This document shows, one piece after another, positions 1 through 9,737 of a DNA stretch of 64,000 nucleotides. Numbering within the stretch: the first letter of the stretch is position 1; every line of letters begins with the position of its first letter. Position numbers and translations under genes: made by a program. The notes beneath the pieces were generated by a model. It searched no databases. It was not told the DNA's origin and saw only the letters and a list, made by a program, of their open reading frames with translations. Origin of the DNA: Desulfuromonadales bacterium (lineage in GTDB: Bacteria; Desulfobacterota; Desulfuromonadia; Geobacterales; Pseudopelobacteraceae). The DNA lies in NCBI GenBank assembly GCA_013349405.1, contig DUZS01000004.1:30726-94725 (forward strand). The letters are read 5' to 3'.

Positions 1-880
1 ACCTGATCGTGATGCGGCCGGTGCGCTGGCTCAGATTAAAAAAATGAGTCCTATCCCTGTTGTTGCCGATATCCATTTTGACTATAAACTGGCGCTTCAG
101 GTGCTTGAGGGGGGTATTGACGGACTGCGTCTCAATCCGGGCAATATCGGCGAGAAGTGGAAGGTAGCCGAAATTGTGGCCTCTGCAGCTGAACGAAATG
201 TACCAATAAGAATCGGCGTAAATGCTGGTTCGCTTGAAAAAGAGCTGCTGCAGCGCTATGGACACCCGTCAGCTGAAGCCATGGTTGAATCGGCGCTCGG
301 GCATATTCGCATTCTTGAAGATTTAAATTATCAGGAGATTAAAGTATCATTGAAGGCCTCTGATGTGATGAAGACGGTAGCGGCATACCGTCTGTTTTCG
401 CAACAGTCCGATTATCCGCTGCATATCGGTATTACCGAGGCGGGCACTCTTTTTTCCGGAACCATAAAATCGTCGGTCGGGCTTGGTATACTGCTGGCGG
501 AAGGCATCGGTGACACGCTGCGCGTTTCGCTGACCGGTGCTCCGAACGATGAGGTGAGGGTCGGGTATGACATTCTCAAAGCGGTCGGCGTGCGCCAGCG
601 AGGGGTGGATTTTGTCTCCTGCCCTACCTGCGGGCGCTGTCAGATTGACCTGGTCAGGGTTGCTGAAGAGGTAGAAAAGCGGCTGCAAGGGGTTGATAAA
701 CAGATTACTGTTGCTGTTATGGGGTGTGCAGTAAACGGGCCTGGCGAAGCGCGCGAAGCGGATGTCGGTATCGCCGGTGGTAACGGTGAAGGCCTCGTAT
801 TCCGCCACGGTGAAATAGTTCGTAAGGTGCCGGAAGCGCAGTTGGCTGATGCCTTACTGGAAGAGATAGCAAAATTGTAG
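1..880 (+). CDS. ispG: 4-hydroxy-3-methylbut-2-enyl diphosphate synthase, 5'-truncated by window edge
   Basis: IspG (GcpE) makes HMBPP from MEcPP in the MEP isoprenoid pathway, using a [4Fe-4S] cluster in the cytosol. The reading frame is already open at base 2, so the first ATG at 44 is internal and the N-terminus lies outside the window. The visible part holds the TIM-barrel segment PVVADIHFDYKLAL. The C-terminal ferredoxin-like domain carries the cluster cysteines in CPTCGRC, and VMGCAVNGPGEA supplies a third cysteine and the conserved glutamate. The gene ends 31 bases before proS, a spacing that fits co-transcription. The assignment is secure; only the start is missing. Confidence 0.97.
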   Translation, partial: PDRDAAGALAQIKKMSPIPVVADIHFDYKLALQVLEGGIDGLRLNPGNIGEKWKVAEIVASAAERNVPIRIGVNAGSLEKELLQRYGHPSAEAMVESALGHIRILEDLNYQEIKVSLKASDVMKTVAAYRLFSQQSDYPLHIGITEAGTLFSGTIKSSVGLGILLAEGIGDTLRVSLTGAPNDEVRVGYDILKAVGVRQRGVDFVSCPTCGRCQIDLVRVAEEVEKRLQGVDKQITVAVMGCAVNGPGEAREADVGIAGGNGEGLVFRHGEIVRKVPEAQLADALLEEIAKL

Positions 881-911
881 TGTAACGACTTTATCTGTCT
901 GGAGATAAGTA

Positions 912-2642
912 ATGCTGTATTCCCGTTATTTTATACCAACAATCAAGGAAACTCCCTCAGATGCCGAAGTTGTTTCGCATCAACTCATGCTGAGAGCCGG
1001 GATGATCCGCAAGCTGGCATCCGGAATATACAACTACCTGCCACTCGGGCTGCGCTCGATACGCAAGTTTGAAAACATCGTCCGTGAAGAGATGAATAAG
1101 GCTGATGCCATTGAGATGCTGATGCCGAGTGTCCAGCCTGCGGAGTTATGGCAGGAATCAGGGCGCTGGGCTTTTTATGGCAAGGAACTGTTACGCTTTA
1201 AAGACCGGAAAGAGGCTGAATTCTGTATGGGGCCAACCCATGAAGAGGTCATTACCGACATGGTGCGGCGTGAGATCAAAAGCTATCGGCAGATGCCGCT
1301 TAATTTTTATCAGATCCAGACCAAATTCCGTGACGAAATCCGCCCACGCTTCGGTTTGATGCGCGGCCGCGAGTTCATTATGAAGGATGCATACTCTTTC
1401 GACGTAGACAGCTCTGCGGCGGACCTCTCCTACGAAAAAATGTACACCGCATACATGCGTATTTTTGAACGCTGCGGTCTCAATTTCAGGGCGGTTGAAG
1501 CTGACACCGGCAGTATCGGCGGATCCTCATCACATGAATTCATGGTGCTGGCAGATTCCGGCGAAGATGCCATTGTTTCCTGCGATGCGTGCCGCTATGC
1601 CGCAAATATTGAGAAGGCAGAATCGCCTTTATTTACCGTATCATCCGGTGCAGCTCTGAAAGCTTTAGAGAAGGTATTGACACCGGAAATGAAAACCATT
1701 GCCGATGTTGCCGCATATATGAACGTTGCCGCTGATACAACGATAAAAACCCTTGTCTACGCCTCCGAAGCCGGAGATCTGGTAATGGCACTGCTGCGTG
1801 GCGATCATGAACTGAACGAGCTTAAACTCAAGAATCACCTCGGCTGGGAAGATATTCAGATGGCCTCTGAAGAGCAGATCTTTGCCTGTACCGGCTCTCC
1901 TGTCGGGTTCCTCGGGCCGATCGGGCTGAAGCGTGAGATCACGGTTATTGCCGACAGAGTCGTTCAGGGCATGACCAATGTTGTTGTCGGAGCCAATGAA
2001 CGGGATCAGCATTTTACAAACGTCAATTGCGGCCGTGATTTTGCGGTCCCCGCGTTTGTTGATATCCGAACCGTTGCTGCTGGCGACGCCTGTCCGCGCT
2101 GCGAATCAGGTAAACTTGAGATGTGGCGTGGCATCGAAGTCGGGCATGTATTCAAGCTTGGCACGAAATATTCGAAAGCGCTTAACGCAACGTATCTTGA
2201 TGCCAACGGCAGAGAGCAGATTATTTTTATGGGGTGTTACGGTATTGGTATCGGGCGAACCGTTGCCGCTGCCATCGAGCAGAACCACGATGAAAACGGC
2301 ATCATATTCCCGATTCCGATCGCCCCGTTTCACTGCTCCGTCGTTGCTGTCAATACCAAAGACGCCGGAGTCATGGCCGCTGCCGAAGAAATTTATTTCC
2401 GTCTCGAAAAGCAGGGTATCGAAGTGCTGTTCGATGATCGAGACGAGCGCCCCGGGGTAAAGTTTAAAGATAACGACCTGATTGGTATACCGATCCGGAT
2501 TGTTGTTGGCAGCAAAGGCCTGGCTGATGGTACCGTTGAGGTAAAGTTCCGTTCAACCGGAGAAGTGCTGTCACTTTTGCTTGATGATGTGGTATCAACT
2601 GTTACGCAGCGTATTGATGCCGCATTGGCGCATCCGGAATAG
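912..2642 (+). CDS. proS: Prolyl-tRNA synthetase, bacterial type with editing insert
   Basis: This class II synthetase charges tRNA-Pro in the cytosol. Its 576 residues match the bacterial ProS length, including the INS (YbaK-like) domain at about residues 230-390 that clears Ala-tRNA-Pro. Motif 1 surrounds GIYNYLPLG, motif 2 is FRDEIRPRFGLMRGREF, and motif 3 is GIGRTVAAAIEQNHDENGI. The anticodon-binding domain forms the C-terminus. The ATG at 912 follows a GGAG site (about 901). It sits directly downstream of ispG and is followed by a strong terminator, so ispG-proS probably ends a transcription unit. Confidence 0.97.
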   Translation: MLYSRYFIPTIKETPSDAEVVSHQLMLRAGMIRKLASGIYNYLPLGLRSIRKFENIVREEMNKADAIEMLMPSVQPAELWQESGRWAFYGKELLRFKDRKEAEFCMGPTHEEVITDMVRREIKSYRQMPLNFYQIQTKFRDEIRPRFGLMRGREFIMKDAYSFDVDSSAADLSYEKMYTAYMRIFERCGLNFRAVEADTGSIGGSSSHEFMVLADSGEDAIVSCDACRYAANIEKAESPLFTVSSGAALKALEKVLTPEMKTIADVAAYMNVAADTTIKTLVYASEAGDLVMALLRGDHELNELKLKNHLGWEDIQMASEEQIFACTGSPVGFLGPIGLKREITVIADRVVQGMTNVVVGANERDQHFTNVNCGRDFAVPAFVDIRTVAAGDACPRCESGKLEMWRGIEVGHVFKLGTKYSKALNATYLDANGREQIIFMGCYGIGIGRTVAAAIEQNHDENGIIFPIPIAPFHCSVVAVNTKDAGVMAAAEEIYFRLEKQGIEVLFDDRDERPGVKFKDNDLIGIPIRIVVGSKGLADGTVEVKFRSTGEVLSLLLDDVVSTVTQRIDAALAHPE

Positions 2643-2675
2643 CGGTCAGCAAAATTCACTTTTTCATACATGTGT

Positions 2676-2717
2676 AAAGCCGCTCACCAGCAGTGATGCT
2701 GATGAGCGGCTTTTTTT
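2676..2717 (+). terminator. Rho-independent terminator after proS
   Basis: An 11-bp perfect stem (2676-2686 pairing with 2703-2713) with a 16-base loop runs directly into a run of T residues. It lies 34 bases past the proS stop codon. It also argues against any upstream start for the next gene that would fall within this hairpin. Confidence 0.85.
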
Positions 2718-2779
2718 CTGAATATTTTGCACTAATCGTATATACTCGACGAAATAACCCGCTCAAAAGAAGGAAACAA

Positions 2780-3241
2780 ATGACTACGAGAGAATTATCC
2801 GCTGGTGATATTATTGAATCGCGCTGCACAAAGTGCCGTGAAGTGCTGAATCACAGGATCGTCGCAATGGTGGAAGGTAAAGTTATACGGGTTGAGTGCA
2901 ACACCTGTAACGGTGTACATAACTATCATGCGCCTCCTGTAGCAAAAGAGCCGAAAGCCCCGAAAAAAATCGCAGTCAGCAAACCCCGCGTATCGAGCAC
3001 CGCCCCTCGTGTTTCCCGGAAAGATCCGGCTGAGGTTGAACGCGAAGAGTGGGCGTCACTCCAGCCGACGTTTGATCCGGAAAAAGCGCTTCCGTATGAT
3101 ATGAATGGCAGGTTCCTGGCAAAACGTCTCGTTCTTCACCCGTCGTTCGGACTTGGGATCGTCAAAACAGTCACCGTGCCGAATAAAATGCAGGTCCTCT
3201 TCAAAGACGGTATCAAGCTGCTTCGCTGTAACTACCTTTGA
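2780..3241 (+). CDS. Zinc-ribbon protein of unknown function
   Basis: The 153-residue product has an N-terminal four-cysteine ribbon (CTKC ... CNTC, about residues 13-46). A basic, proline-rich linker follows at about 55-90. The C-terminal segment HPSFGLGIVKTV...VLFKDG resembles the small beta domain seen in uncharacterised deltaproteobacterial proteins. ATG 2780 is preceded by AAGAAGGAA; an in-frame ATG at 2693 lies inside the proS terminator hairpin and was rejected. The ribbon and basic linker suggest nucleic-acid binding, but that is inference and I recognise no named family. Confidence 0.75.
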   Translation: MTTRELSAGDIIESRCTKCREVLNHRIVAMVEGKVIRVECNTCNGVHNYHAPPVAKEPKAPKKIAVSKPRVSSTAPRVSRKDPAEVEREEWASLQPTFDPEKALPYDMNGRFLAKRLVLHPSFGLGIVKTVTVPNKMQVLFKDGIKLLRCNYL

Positions 3242-3257
3242 TTGAATAAATTTTGCC

Positions 3258-3290
3258 TTGATTTATGAGCCTGTTTGCATTACTAAACAG
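3258..3290 (+). promoter_or_regulatory. Possible promoter and small inverted repeat before fumarase
   Basis: TTGATT (3258-3263), 17 bases, then TACTAA (3281-3286) is a mediocre sigma-70 match upstream of the fumarase gene. CTGTTT (3271-3276) and AAACAG (3285-3290) form an inverted repeat followed by TTTTGTCTCTTT, which could instead be a weak terminator for the preceding gene or an operator. The sequence does not decide between these. Confidence 0.3.
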
Positions 3291-3330
3291 TTTTGTCTCT
3301 TTCTAACTAATCAAAAAAAGGAGAGTACCT

Positions 3331-4956
3331 ATGTCTGTCAAACCATTTGTGTATCAGGATCCGTTCCCGCTGGCAAAAGATGAGACCACGTACCGCAAAA
3401 TTGAAGGTTCAGAAAAATACATACTGGTTGAAAAATTTGCCGACACCGATGTGGTAAGAGTCTGCCCAGAAGCGCTCTCGATTCTTGCCAATGAAGCGAT
3501 GAAGGACGTCTCCTTTCTGCTCCGCCCGGCTCACAATGAGCAGGTTGCCGCCATCCTGAGTGATCCGGAAGCGTCGATGAACGACAAGGGCGTTGCACTG
3601 GCCTTTCTGCGTAATGCCGAGATTGCCGCACAATTTGATCTGCCGGTCTGTCAGGATACCGGTACCGCGACCGTTGCAGCTAAAAAAGGTCAGCAGGTCT
3701 GGACCGGCGTTAAGGACGAGCAGTGGTTATCGAAAGGGATATATAAAACCTATACCGAAGAAAATCTGCGCTATTCACAGACCGTAGCACTCGATATGTA
3801 CGAAGAGATCAATACCGGTACCAATCTGCCTGCCCAGATAGATATTCTTGCCACGGAAGGAGAATACTACAAGTTTGTGTTCATGGCCAAAGGGGGCGGT
3901 TCTGCCAACAAGACCATGCTCTATCAGGAAACAAAAGCGCTCCTGACACCGGACAAGCTGTTCAAGTATCTCGTCGAAAAGATGAAATATCTTGGTACGG
4001 CGGCATGTCCTCCGTATCACATCGCCTTTGTCATCGGTGGCACTTCAGCTGACGCCTGCATGAAGACGGTCAAGCTGGCAACAGCCAAGGAACTGGACGG
4101 ACTGCCGACGAGCGGCAATGAGCATGGCCAGGCCTTTCGTGATATCGAACTTGAGGACAAACTGCTGGTAGCTGCACAGCAGCTTGGTATCGGTGCCCAG
4201 TTTGGCGGTAAATATTTTGCCCATGATGTGCGGGTCATTCGCCTGCCGCGCCATGGCGCTTCCTGTCCCATAGGAATGGCGGTCTCCTGCTCGGCTGACC
4301 GCAACATCAAAGCTAAAATCACCCGGGATGGCCTTTTTGTCGAGGAGATGGACCGCAACCCGGGCCGCCTGATCCCTGCGCAGTATCGCGGCAAACATGA
4401 GCATGGTGTCAAGATTGACTTGAACAAGCCGATGAAGGAAATTCTGGCCGAGCTTACCAAACATCCGGTCTCCACACCACTGCTGCTTTCCGGCACCATC
4501 GTGGTCGGTCGTGACATTGCTCATGCCAAATTCAAGGAAATCATGGATAGCGGCAAACCGCTCCCTGAGTATCTCCTCAACCATCCGATCTATTATGCCG
4601 GTCCGGCCAAGACGCCGCCAGGTAAGGCATCAGGCTCTTTTGGACCGACGACTGCCGGCAGAATGGATTCATACGTTGATGAACTGCAGTCAAAAGGCGG
4701 CTCACTCATCATGATTGCCAAGGGAAATCGCAGCCAGCAGGTTACCGATGCCTGCAAGAAGTACGGCGGCTTCTACCTCGGGTCAATCGGTGGACCGGCC
4801 GCAGTTCTGGCTGAAGAAAATATCAAGAAAGTTGAGTGCATCGATTTTCCGGAGTTGGGTATGGAAGCGGTCTGGAAGATTGAAGTTGAAAATTTCCCGG
4901 CATTTATCCTGGTTGATGACAAAGGGACTGACTTTTTTAAACAACTTGGACTGTAG
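3331..4956 (+). CDS. fum: Fumarate hydratase, class I (iron-sulfur)
   Basis: This enzyme interconverts fumarate and malate in the TCA cycle through a [4Fe-4S] cluster with a substrate-accessible iron. The 541-residue single chain joins the alpha and beta domains found as separate subunits elsewhere, as in E. coli FumA/FumB. Cluster cysteines are expected in [15 protein letters not shown] and [12 protein letters not shown]. The C-terminal domain shows [13 protein letters not shown] and [18 protein letters not shown] clear AAAAGGAGAG site precedes ATG 3331. It stands alone before the arn operon; in Geobacter-type metabolism it serves acetate oxidation and fumarate respiration. Confidence 0.95.
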   Translation: MSVKPFVYQDPFPLAKDETTYRKIEGSEKYILVEKFADTDVVRVCPEALSILANEAMKDVSFLLRPAHNEQVAAILSDPEASMNDKGVALAFLRNAEIAAQFDLPVCQDTGTATVAAKKGQQVWTGVKDEQWLSKGIYKTYTEENLRYSQTVALDMYEEINTGTNLPAQIDILATEGEYYKFVFMAKGGGSANKTMLYQETKALLTPDKLFKYLVEKMKYLGTAACPPYHIAFVIGGTSADACMKTVKLATAKELDGLPTSGNEHGQAFRDIELEDKLLVAAQQLGIGAQFGGKYFAHDVRVIRLPRHGASCPIGMAVSCSADRNIKAKITRDGLFVEEMDRNPGRLIPAQYRGKHEHGVKIDLNKPMKEILAELTKHPVSTPLLLSGTIVVGRDIAHAKFKEIMDSGKPLPEYLLNHPIYYAGPAKTPPGKASGSFGPTTAGRMDSYVDELQSKGGSLIMIAKGNRSQQVTDACKKYGGFYLGSIGGPAAVLAEENIKKVECIDFPELGMEAVWKIEVENFPAFILVDDKGTDFFKQLGL

Positions 4957-4961
4957 CATAC

Positions 4962-6623
4962 ATGAAATTGATTACTGATTTTATTTCCAGAAAAGAAGGA
5001 GGGGTCGCTGCCGATCTTGGTATTCTCTCCCTGATTTTTTTTACCGCATTTTTTCAGTTCCTTGGGCGCTTTCCGCTCATTGGGACCGATGAAGCGCGCT
5101 ATATGGAGATTCCCCGGGAAATGATCGAACGGGGAGATTTTATTACTCCGACGCTCAACTATGTCAAGTATTTTGAAAAGCCGCCTCTCCACTACTGGTG
5201 TAATGCCCTTGCAATGCAACTATTCGGTGAAACAGAATTTGCCGGCCGGTTTTTCGGGGCTCTCTGGGGGGTACTGGGAATATTGTTTGTCTATCACATG
5301 GGGCGCAAACTCTTCGGGAGGCGCGAAGCGCTACTCTCGGCACTGATTCTCGGTACCTCAATTGGCATCATCGCTCAGGCACGCATCAACATAACCGACA
5401 CGACCCTGACTATCTGTATGACCGCCTGCCTTGGCTGTTTCCTTCTTGCTGTCCAGGAAAACGAGCAGAACAAAGGGCGGTATTACTATCTGTTCTACAT
5501 TTTTTCTGCTTTAGCTGTTCTTGCTAAAGGTTTGATCGGAATTGTTCTGCCCGGCGGCGTCATCTTTTGTTTTATACTGATCACCAGGCGCTGGCGTCTC
5601 CTCCGGGAAATGAGACTCCTCACCGGTATCATGCTCTTTCTGATTGTCTGCGCCCCCTGGTTTGTCATCGTTTCCATCAGAAACCCGGAATTTGCGCGGT
5701 TTTTCTTTATCCATGAACATTTTGAACGCTTTCTTACCAAGGTGCATGGCCGTTATCAGCCCCCCTGGTTTTTTATCCCGATCCTGTTCGGCGTCATGCT
5801 TCCCTGGTCGTTCTTCATTCCGACTGCAATTGCCCGCTTCTGGCAGGAACGGAAACAGACGGGTGCCGATAACCGCTTGTTCCTGTTTCTGTGGGCTGCT
5901 GTTATCTTTGTCTTTTTTTCAAAATCCGATTCAAAGCTTATTCCCTATATACTTCCGGTTTATCCGGCAGTGGCCCTGCTGCTTGGAATTACATTCGCCG
6001 CTGCCTTTGATCGTGGTTTTTCCTCCCTGAAAATACCGGCACTGCTTCTTTCGGCGGTTACTATTGTTCTCGGCGTGGGCTGCATAGCCTATCCACATCT
6101 GGCGAGCGATCCGAAAATAACAGCAGGGGGCGGAATTATAATGGGTGGCCTCTTCTTCTCTCTTGGCGTTGTTGCACTGTTCAACACAACCAGGGATAAA
6201 ACAGCACCGCTTTTCGCCGGTTTGGCAATCATGGCTCTTCTTGTCGGCATCTTTGCTCCGCCGACCATCTATGCCAGAATGGCAAAGGACAGGTCTGCCC
6301 GCGAACTCGCATTGATCGTTAAGGAAAAAGCTGATAAAAATGCCATAGTAGCGGTATTTGACTACGAGCAGGGGTTGCCGTTTTATGCCCGTCGCCGGGT
6401 TGTCGTTGTGGGGGGGCGTAATGAGCTGGAATTCGGCAGCCGTCTGGGGGATCAGTCGGCCTGGTTCATAGAACCGGAGAAATATGCGCAACTCTGGGCC
6501 GGACCGGCTCAGGTTTTTACACTCATAAATTTACAAGAATTAGAAAATTTTTCAAAAACCAGCAGCCCGCCGCCGATCCTTCTGGGTAAGAGTGGCCGCA
6601 GGGCTCTCATTACCAACCGTTAA
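4962..6623 (+). CDS. arnT: ArnT-like lipid A aminoarabinose transferase (PMT family)
   Basis: This integral membrane GT-C glycosyltransferase of 553 residues has about 12 predicted hydrophobic segments. The first periplasmic loop holds the catalytic acidic motif (GTDEARYMEIPREM), followed by EKPPLHYW, both typical of ArnT/PMT enzymes. ArnT moves L-Ara4N from undecaprenyl phosphate to lipid A phosphates on the periplasmic side. The start lies 5 bases after the fumarase stop with only a weak ribosome site. It leads the arn gene set, whereas in E. coli arnT comes after arnD. The family also handles other sugars, but the arnBCAD neighbours make L-Ara4N the best guess. Confidence 0.85.
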   Translation: MKLITDFISRKEGGVAADLGILSLIFFTAFFQFLGRFPLIGTDEARYMEIPREMIERGDFITPTLNYVKYFEKPPLHYWCNALAMQLFGETEFAGRFFGALWGVLGILFVYHMGRKLFGRREALLSALILGTSIGIIAQARINITDTTLTICMTACLGCFLLAVQENEQNKGRYYYLFYIFSALAVLAKGLIGIVLPGGVIFCFILITRRWRLLREMRLLTGIMLFLIVCAPWFVIVSIRNPEFARFFFIHEHFERFLTKVHGRYQPPWFFIPILFGVMLPWSFFIPTAIARFWQERKQTGADNRLFLFLWAAVIFVFFSKSDSKLIPYILPVYPAVALLLGITFAAAFDRGFSSLKIPALLLSAVTIVLGVGCIAYPHLASDPKITAGGGIIMGGLFFSLGVVALFNTTRDKTAPLFAGLAIMALLVGIFAPPTIYARMAKDRSARELALIVKEKADKNAIVAVFDYEQGLPFYARRRVVVVGGRNELEFGSRLGDQSAWFIEPEKYAQLWAGPAQVFTLINLQELENFSKTSSPPPILLGKSGRRALITNR

Positions 6624-6695
6624 GCCGTTTCTCAGCTTTTTGTAAGTTCAGCTGATGCGCCAATTACCAATACCACTTTTTTACGGAGTTATGTA

Positions 6696-7859
6696 ATGCG
6701 TAGTGAGTTCCTCCCGTTTTCAACGCCGACAATTGATGAAGCAGAGATCGCTGAGGTGGTTGATTGCCTCCGCTCCGGCTGGATTACCACCGGTCCAAAG
6801 GTCAAACGTTTCGAGGAATCGTTCGGCGCGTATGTCGGCGCTCCTTTTGCAGTTCCGCTCAGTTCGGCTACCGCCGGATTACATCTGACCCTGCTGGCGC
6901 TGAAAATTAAGGAGGGGGATGAAATAATCACCACGCCGATGACCTTTGCCTCTACCGTCAGCATGATTGTGCTCTGCGGCGGCACTCCGGTGTTTGTAGA
7001 CATTGAACTCGGCACGCTGAACATTGATGCAACAAAGATTCGCGAGAAGATAACCTCCCGGACCAGAGCCATCATCCCGGTGCATTTTGCCGGTCAATCG
7101 TGCGACATGGACCCGATTTTTTCTCTAGCCGGCGAATTCGGTTTGACCGTGATCGAGGACGCTGCTCATGCCGCCGGTACCGAGTATAAAGGGCAGCGGA
7201 TCGGTTCGTTGGACAGTATTTCCATTTTCTCCTTTCACCCCAACAAGAACATTACCACCGGCGAAGGTGGGATGGTCTGCACCGGCGACGAGACGCTGGC
7301 CGAAGAGATCTCACTGCTTAAATTTCACGGCATGAACCGCGAAGCGTGGAAACGTTTTGCCGCAAGCGGCACTCCCAACTACGACATTGTTCTCCCCGGT
7401 TTCAAGTACAACATGATGGATATTCAGGCTGCACTAGGTATCCATCAGCTGCCGAAACTGGATGGCTTCATCAATAAACGTCAGGAAATTGCCGATTTTT
7501 ATAGCCATGCGCTTGCCGAGATCCCGGAATTGGCCCTGCCAGAGTATGCCCCCTTTGCCCAGCGTCATGCGTGGCATCTTTACACGCCGCTCGTGAAAAT
7601 TGAGAAGTTGTCGGTTGATCGCGATCAGTTCATGACCGCTCTGAAACAGGAAAATATCGGCACCGGCCTCCACTATAAGGCTGTGCATCACCACGCCTGG
7701 TACAAAGAGAACCTGCCGCAACCGGAGGGTTCTCTCCCCAATGCCGATTACGCCTCGGATCGAATCCTCTCGCTGCCGCTTTTCCCGAAAATGACTCTGG
7801 ACGATGCCCGTGATGTCGTTGAGGCCGTAAAAACAGTCATCACAAGGTGCAAAAAATGA
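6696..7859 (+). CDS. arnB: UDP-4-keto-pentose aminotransferase ArnB (DegT/DnrJ/EryC1/StrS)
   Basis: ArnB is a PLP enzyme that aminates UDP-L-Ara4O to UDP-L-Ara4N using glutamate. The 387 residues match the family length. The PLP lysine is K184 in FHPNKNITTGEGG, and VIEDAAHAAG supplies the aspartate that contacts the pyridine nitrogen. ATG 6696 follows ACGGAG. The stop overlaps the start of arnC in ATGA, which points to translational coupling. Confidence 0.9.
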   Translation: MRSEFLPFSTPTIDEAEIAEVVDCLRSGWITTGPKVKRFEESFGAYVGAPFAVPLSSATAGLHLTLLALKIKEGDEIITTPMTFASTVSMIVLCGGTPVFVDIELGTLNIDATKIREKITSRTRAIIPVHFAGQSCDMDPIFSLAGEFGLTVIEDAAHAAGTEYKGQRIGSLDSISIFSFHPNKNITTGEGGMVCTGDETLAEEISLLKFHGMNREAWKRFAASGTPNYDIVLPGFKYNMMDIQAALGIHQLPKLDGFINKRQEIADFYSHALAEIPELALPEYAPFAQRHAWHLYTPLVKIEKLSVDRDQFMTALKQENIGTGLHYKAVHHHAWYKENLPQPEGSLPNADYASDRILSLPLFPKMTLDDARDVVEAVKTVITRCKK

Positions 7860-8791
7860 CACCGTACCTCTCAATCGTCATCCCGGTCTATAATGAGGAG
7901 CCGAATATCCAGCGCCTCTTCGATCGTCTCTATCCGGTAATGAAGGGGATCGGCAAACCGTTCGAAATAATCTTTACCGATGACGGCAGCCGCGATCATT
8001 CTCTGGAGCTGCTTACGGGGCTGGTTGCTGCATATCCGGAAGTACGGGTGGTAGAGTTTAACGGCAACTTTGGCCAGCATATGGCAATCATGGCCGCCTT
8101 TGAAATCAGTCGGGGCGAGATCGTCATCACTCTGGATGCCGATCTGCAGAATCCGCCGGAGGAGATTCCCAAACTGATAGCCGCAATGGAGCAGGGACAC
8201 GATGTTGTCGGGAGTATCCGTCAGCACCGGCAGGACTCTTTTTTTCGCAAGAGCGCCTCAAAGATGGTCAATATCACTACCCGGAAAATGACCGGTATGC
8301 AGATGAGTGACTACGGGTGTATGCTGCGTGCCTATCACCGCAACGTGGTCGATAACGTTAACCGCTGCGGTGAACGTACCACTTTTATTCCCGCTCTGGC
8401 GCAAACATTTGCTGTTAACCCCGGCGAGGTTGCAGTAGCCCATGCCGAGAGGCTTGAAGGGGAGAGCAAATACTCGTTTTACAGCCTGATTCGCCTCAAC
8501 TTTGATCTGATGACCGGTTTTTCAGTGGTGCCGCTCCAGCTCTTCGCTCTGATGGGAATATTGACATCCCTCTTCGCTGTCGCTTTTGCTGTCTTCCTGC
8601 TGGTACGCCGGTTCATAGTCGGTTCCGAGGTTGAAGGGGTCTTCACCCTGTTTGCCATCCTCTTTTTCTTCCTCGGCATTACCATCTTCGGCATCGGCAT
8701 TGTCGGTGAGTATGTGGGGAGGATTTACCAGGAGGTGCGGCGCCGGCCTCGTTATGTCGTTCGCAAACTGCATGGGGTTGTTAATGAGTGA
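7856..8791 (+). CDS. arnC: Undecaprenyl-phosphate 4-deoxy-4-formamido-L-arabinose transferase ArnC
   Basis: This GT2 enzyme loads the formylated sugar onto undecaprenyl phosphate at the cytoplasmic face. The N-terminal GT-A domain has VIPVYNEE and the metal-binding LDADLQNPPEE. Two C-terminal transmembrane helices lie at about residues 228-290. I chose ATG 7856 because it overlaps the arnB stop in ATGA and has AAGG eight bases upstream; a GTG at 7847 is possible. The stop overlaps the next gene by 8 bases, continuing the coupled arn series. Confidence 0.9.
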   Translation: MTPYLSIVIPVYNEEPNIQRLFDRLYPVMKGIGKPFEIIFTDDGSRDHSLELLTGLVAAYPEVRVVEFNGNFGQHMAIMAAFEISRGEIVITLDADLQNPPEEIPKLIAAMEQGHDVVGSIRQHRQDSFFRKSASKMVNITTRKMTGMQMSDYGCMLRAYHRNVVDNVNRCGERTTFIPALAQTFAVNPGEVAVAHAERLEGESKYSFYSLIRLNFDLMTGFSVVPLQLFALMGILTSLFAVAFAVFLLVRRFIVGSEVEGVFTLFAILFFFLGITIFGIGIVGEYVGRIYQEVRRRPRYVVRKLHGVVNE

Positions 8792-9695
8792 TAGAGTTGT
8801 CGTATGCGCCTATCATAATGTCGGTTTCCGCTGCCTGGAGGAACTGCTCCGGCAAGGGGCGGATATCCGGCTTATCTTCACCCATGAGGATTCCCCGACG
8901 GAAGAGATCTGGTTCCGCTCGGTGCGCGAGCTGGCGGAACGGCACGGTATCCCGTATGTAACAGCGGATATCAATGAACCGTTAAATGTTGCGCGAATAC
9001 GAGAAATTGCCCCGGCATTTCTTCTTTCGTTTTACTACCGGAACATGATTAAACCGGAGGTTCTGGATCTGGCATCAAAGGGTGCCTTGAACCTTCATGG
9101 TTCTTATCTGCCCAGGTATCGCGGCCGTGTTCCGGTAAACTGGGCAGTGATCAACGGGGAGACAGAAACCGGCGCAACCCTTCACTACATGGAGGGCAAG
9201 CCTGATGCCGGTGATATTGTCGATCAGATTACGATTCCTATTGCATTCACTGATACCGCCTTTGACGTCTTCAATAATTTGACCGAAGCAGCGGTTGAAG
9301 TAATCAGCCGTGCATGGCCGCAGCTGCTCGGCGGCACGGCACCCCGCATCAAAATGAATCTTGATCAGGGCAGCTATTTTGGTGGTCGTAAGCCTGCCGA
9401 TGGCGCCATTGACTGGAGGAAAAGTGCGGTACAGATATACAACCTGATTCGAGGCGTCACCCATCCCTATCCGGGGGCATTTACCGGGCTTGATGGCAAT
9501 CGGGTCATAATCTGGGAGGCCTGGCCGGTTTCCGGAAACGGTGCACCGGGCAGAATTATTGCCTCGGAACCGCTGCTGGTTGGCACTGGTGAAGGGTTGT
9601 TAGAAATTCGCGCGTTGCAGGTTGAGGGAGGGGTTGAGGAAACTGCTTCAACATTTGTAGAGAATAATGATGTAACAACAGCACATTTTACATAA
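8784..9695 (+). CDS. arnA1: UDP-L-Ara4N formyltransferase (ArnA N-terminal half as a separate gene)
   Basis: The 303-residue product matches the N-terminal 10-formyl-THF-dependent formyltransferase domain of E. coli ArnA. N103 and H105 (LNLHGSYLPRYRG) and D141 (GKPDAGDIVDQ) line up with the catalytic N102/H104/D140. In enterobacteria this domain is fused to the UDP-glucuronate decarboxylase; here the two are separate genes 42 bases apart. ATG 8784 overlaps the arnC stop by 8 bases; a longer in-frame start at 8631 would lie entirely within arnC and was rejected. The gene symbol is my label for the split half. Confidence 0.88.
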   Translation: MSDRVVVCAYHNVGFRCLEELLRQGADIRLIFTHEDSPTEEIWFRSVRELAERHGIPYVTADINEPLNVARIREIAPAFLLSFYYRNMIKPEVLDLASKGALNLHGSYLPRYRGRVPVNWAVINGETETGATLHYMEGKPDAGDIVDQITIPIAFTDTAFDVFNNLTEAAVEVISRAWPQLLGGTAPRIKMNLDQGSYFGGRKPADGAIDWRKSAVQIYNLIRGVTHPYPGAFTGLDGNRVIIWEAWPVSGNGAPGRIIASEPLLVGTGEGLLEIRALQVEGGVEETASTFVENNDVTTAHFT

Positions 9696-9737
9696 TAGTC
9701 TATCGTTTACCAGAACATTCAAAAGGAGACCTGTTCA

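Noticed and set aside
2693..2780. N-terminal extension of the zinc-ribbon protein
   Set aside because: The upstream ATG lies inside the proS terminator hairpin; ATG 2780 has a good ribosome site.
8631..8783. 51-codon extension of the ArnA formyltransferase half
   Set aside because: It overlaps arnC throughout and is not formyltransferase-like; the 8-base overlap start fits the operon.
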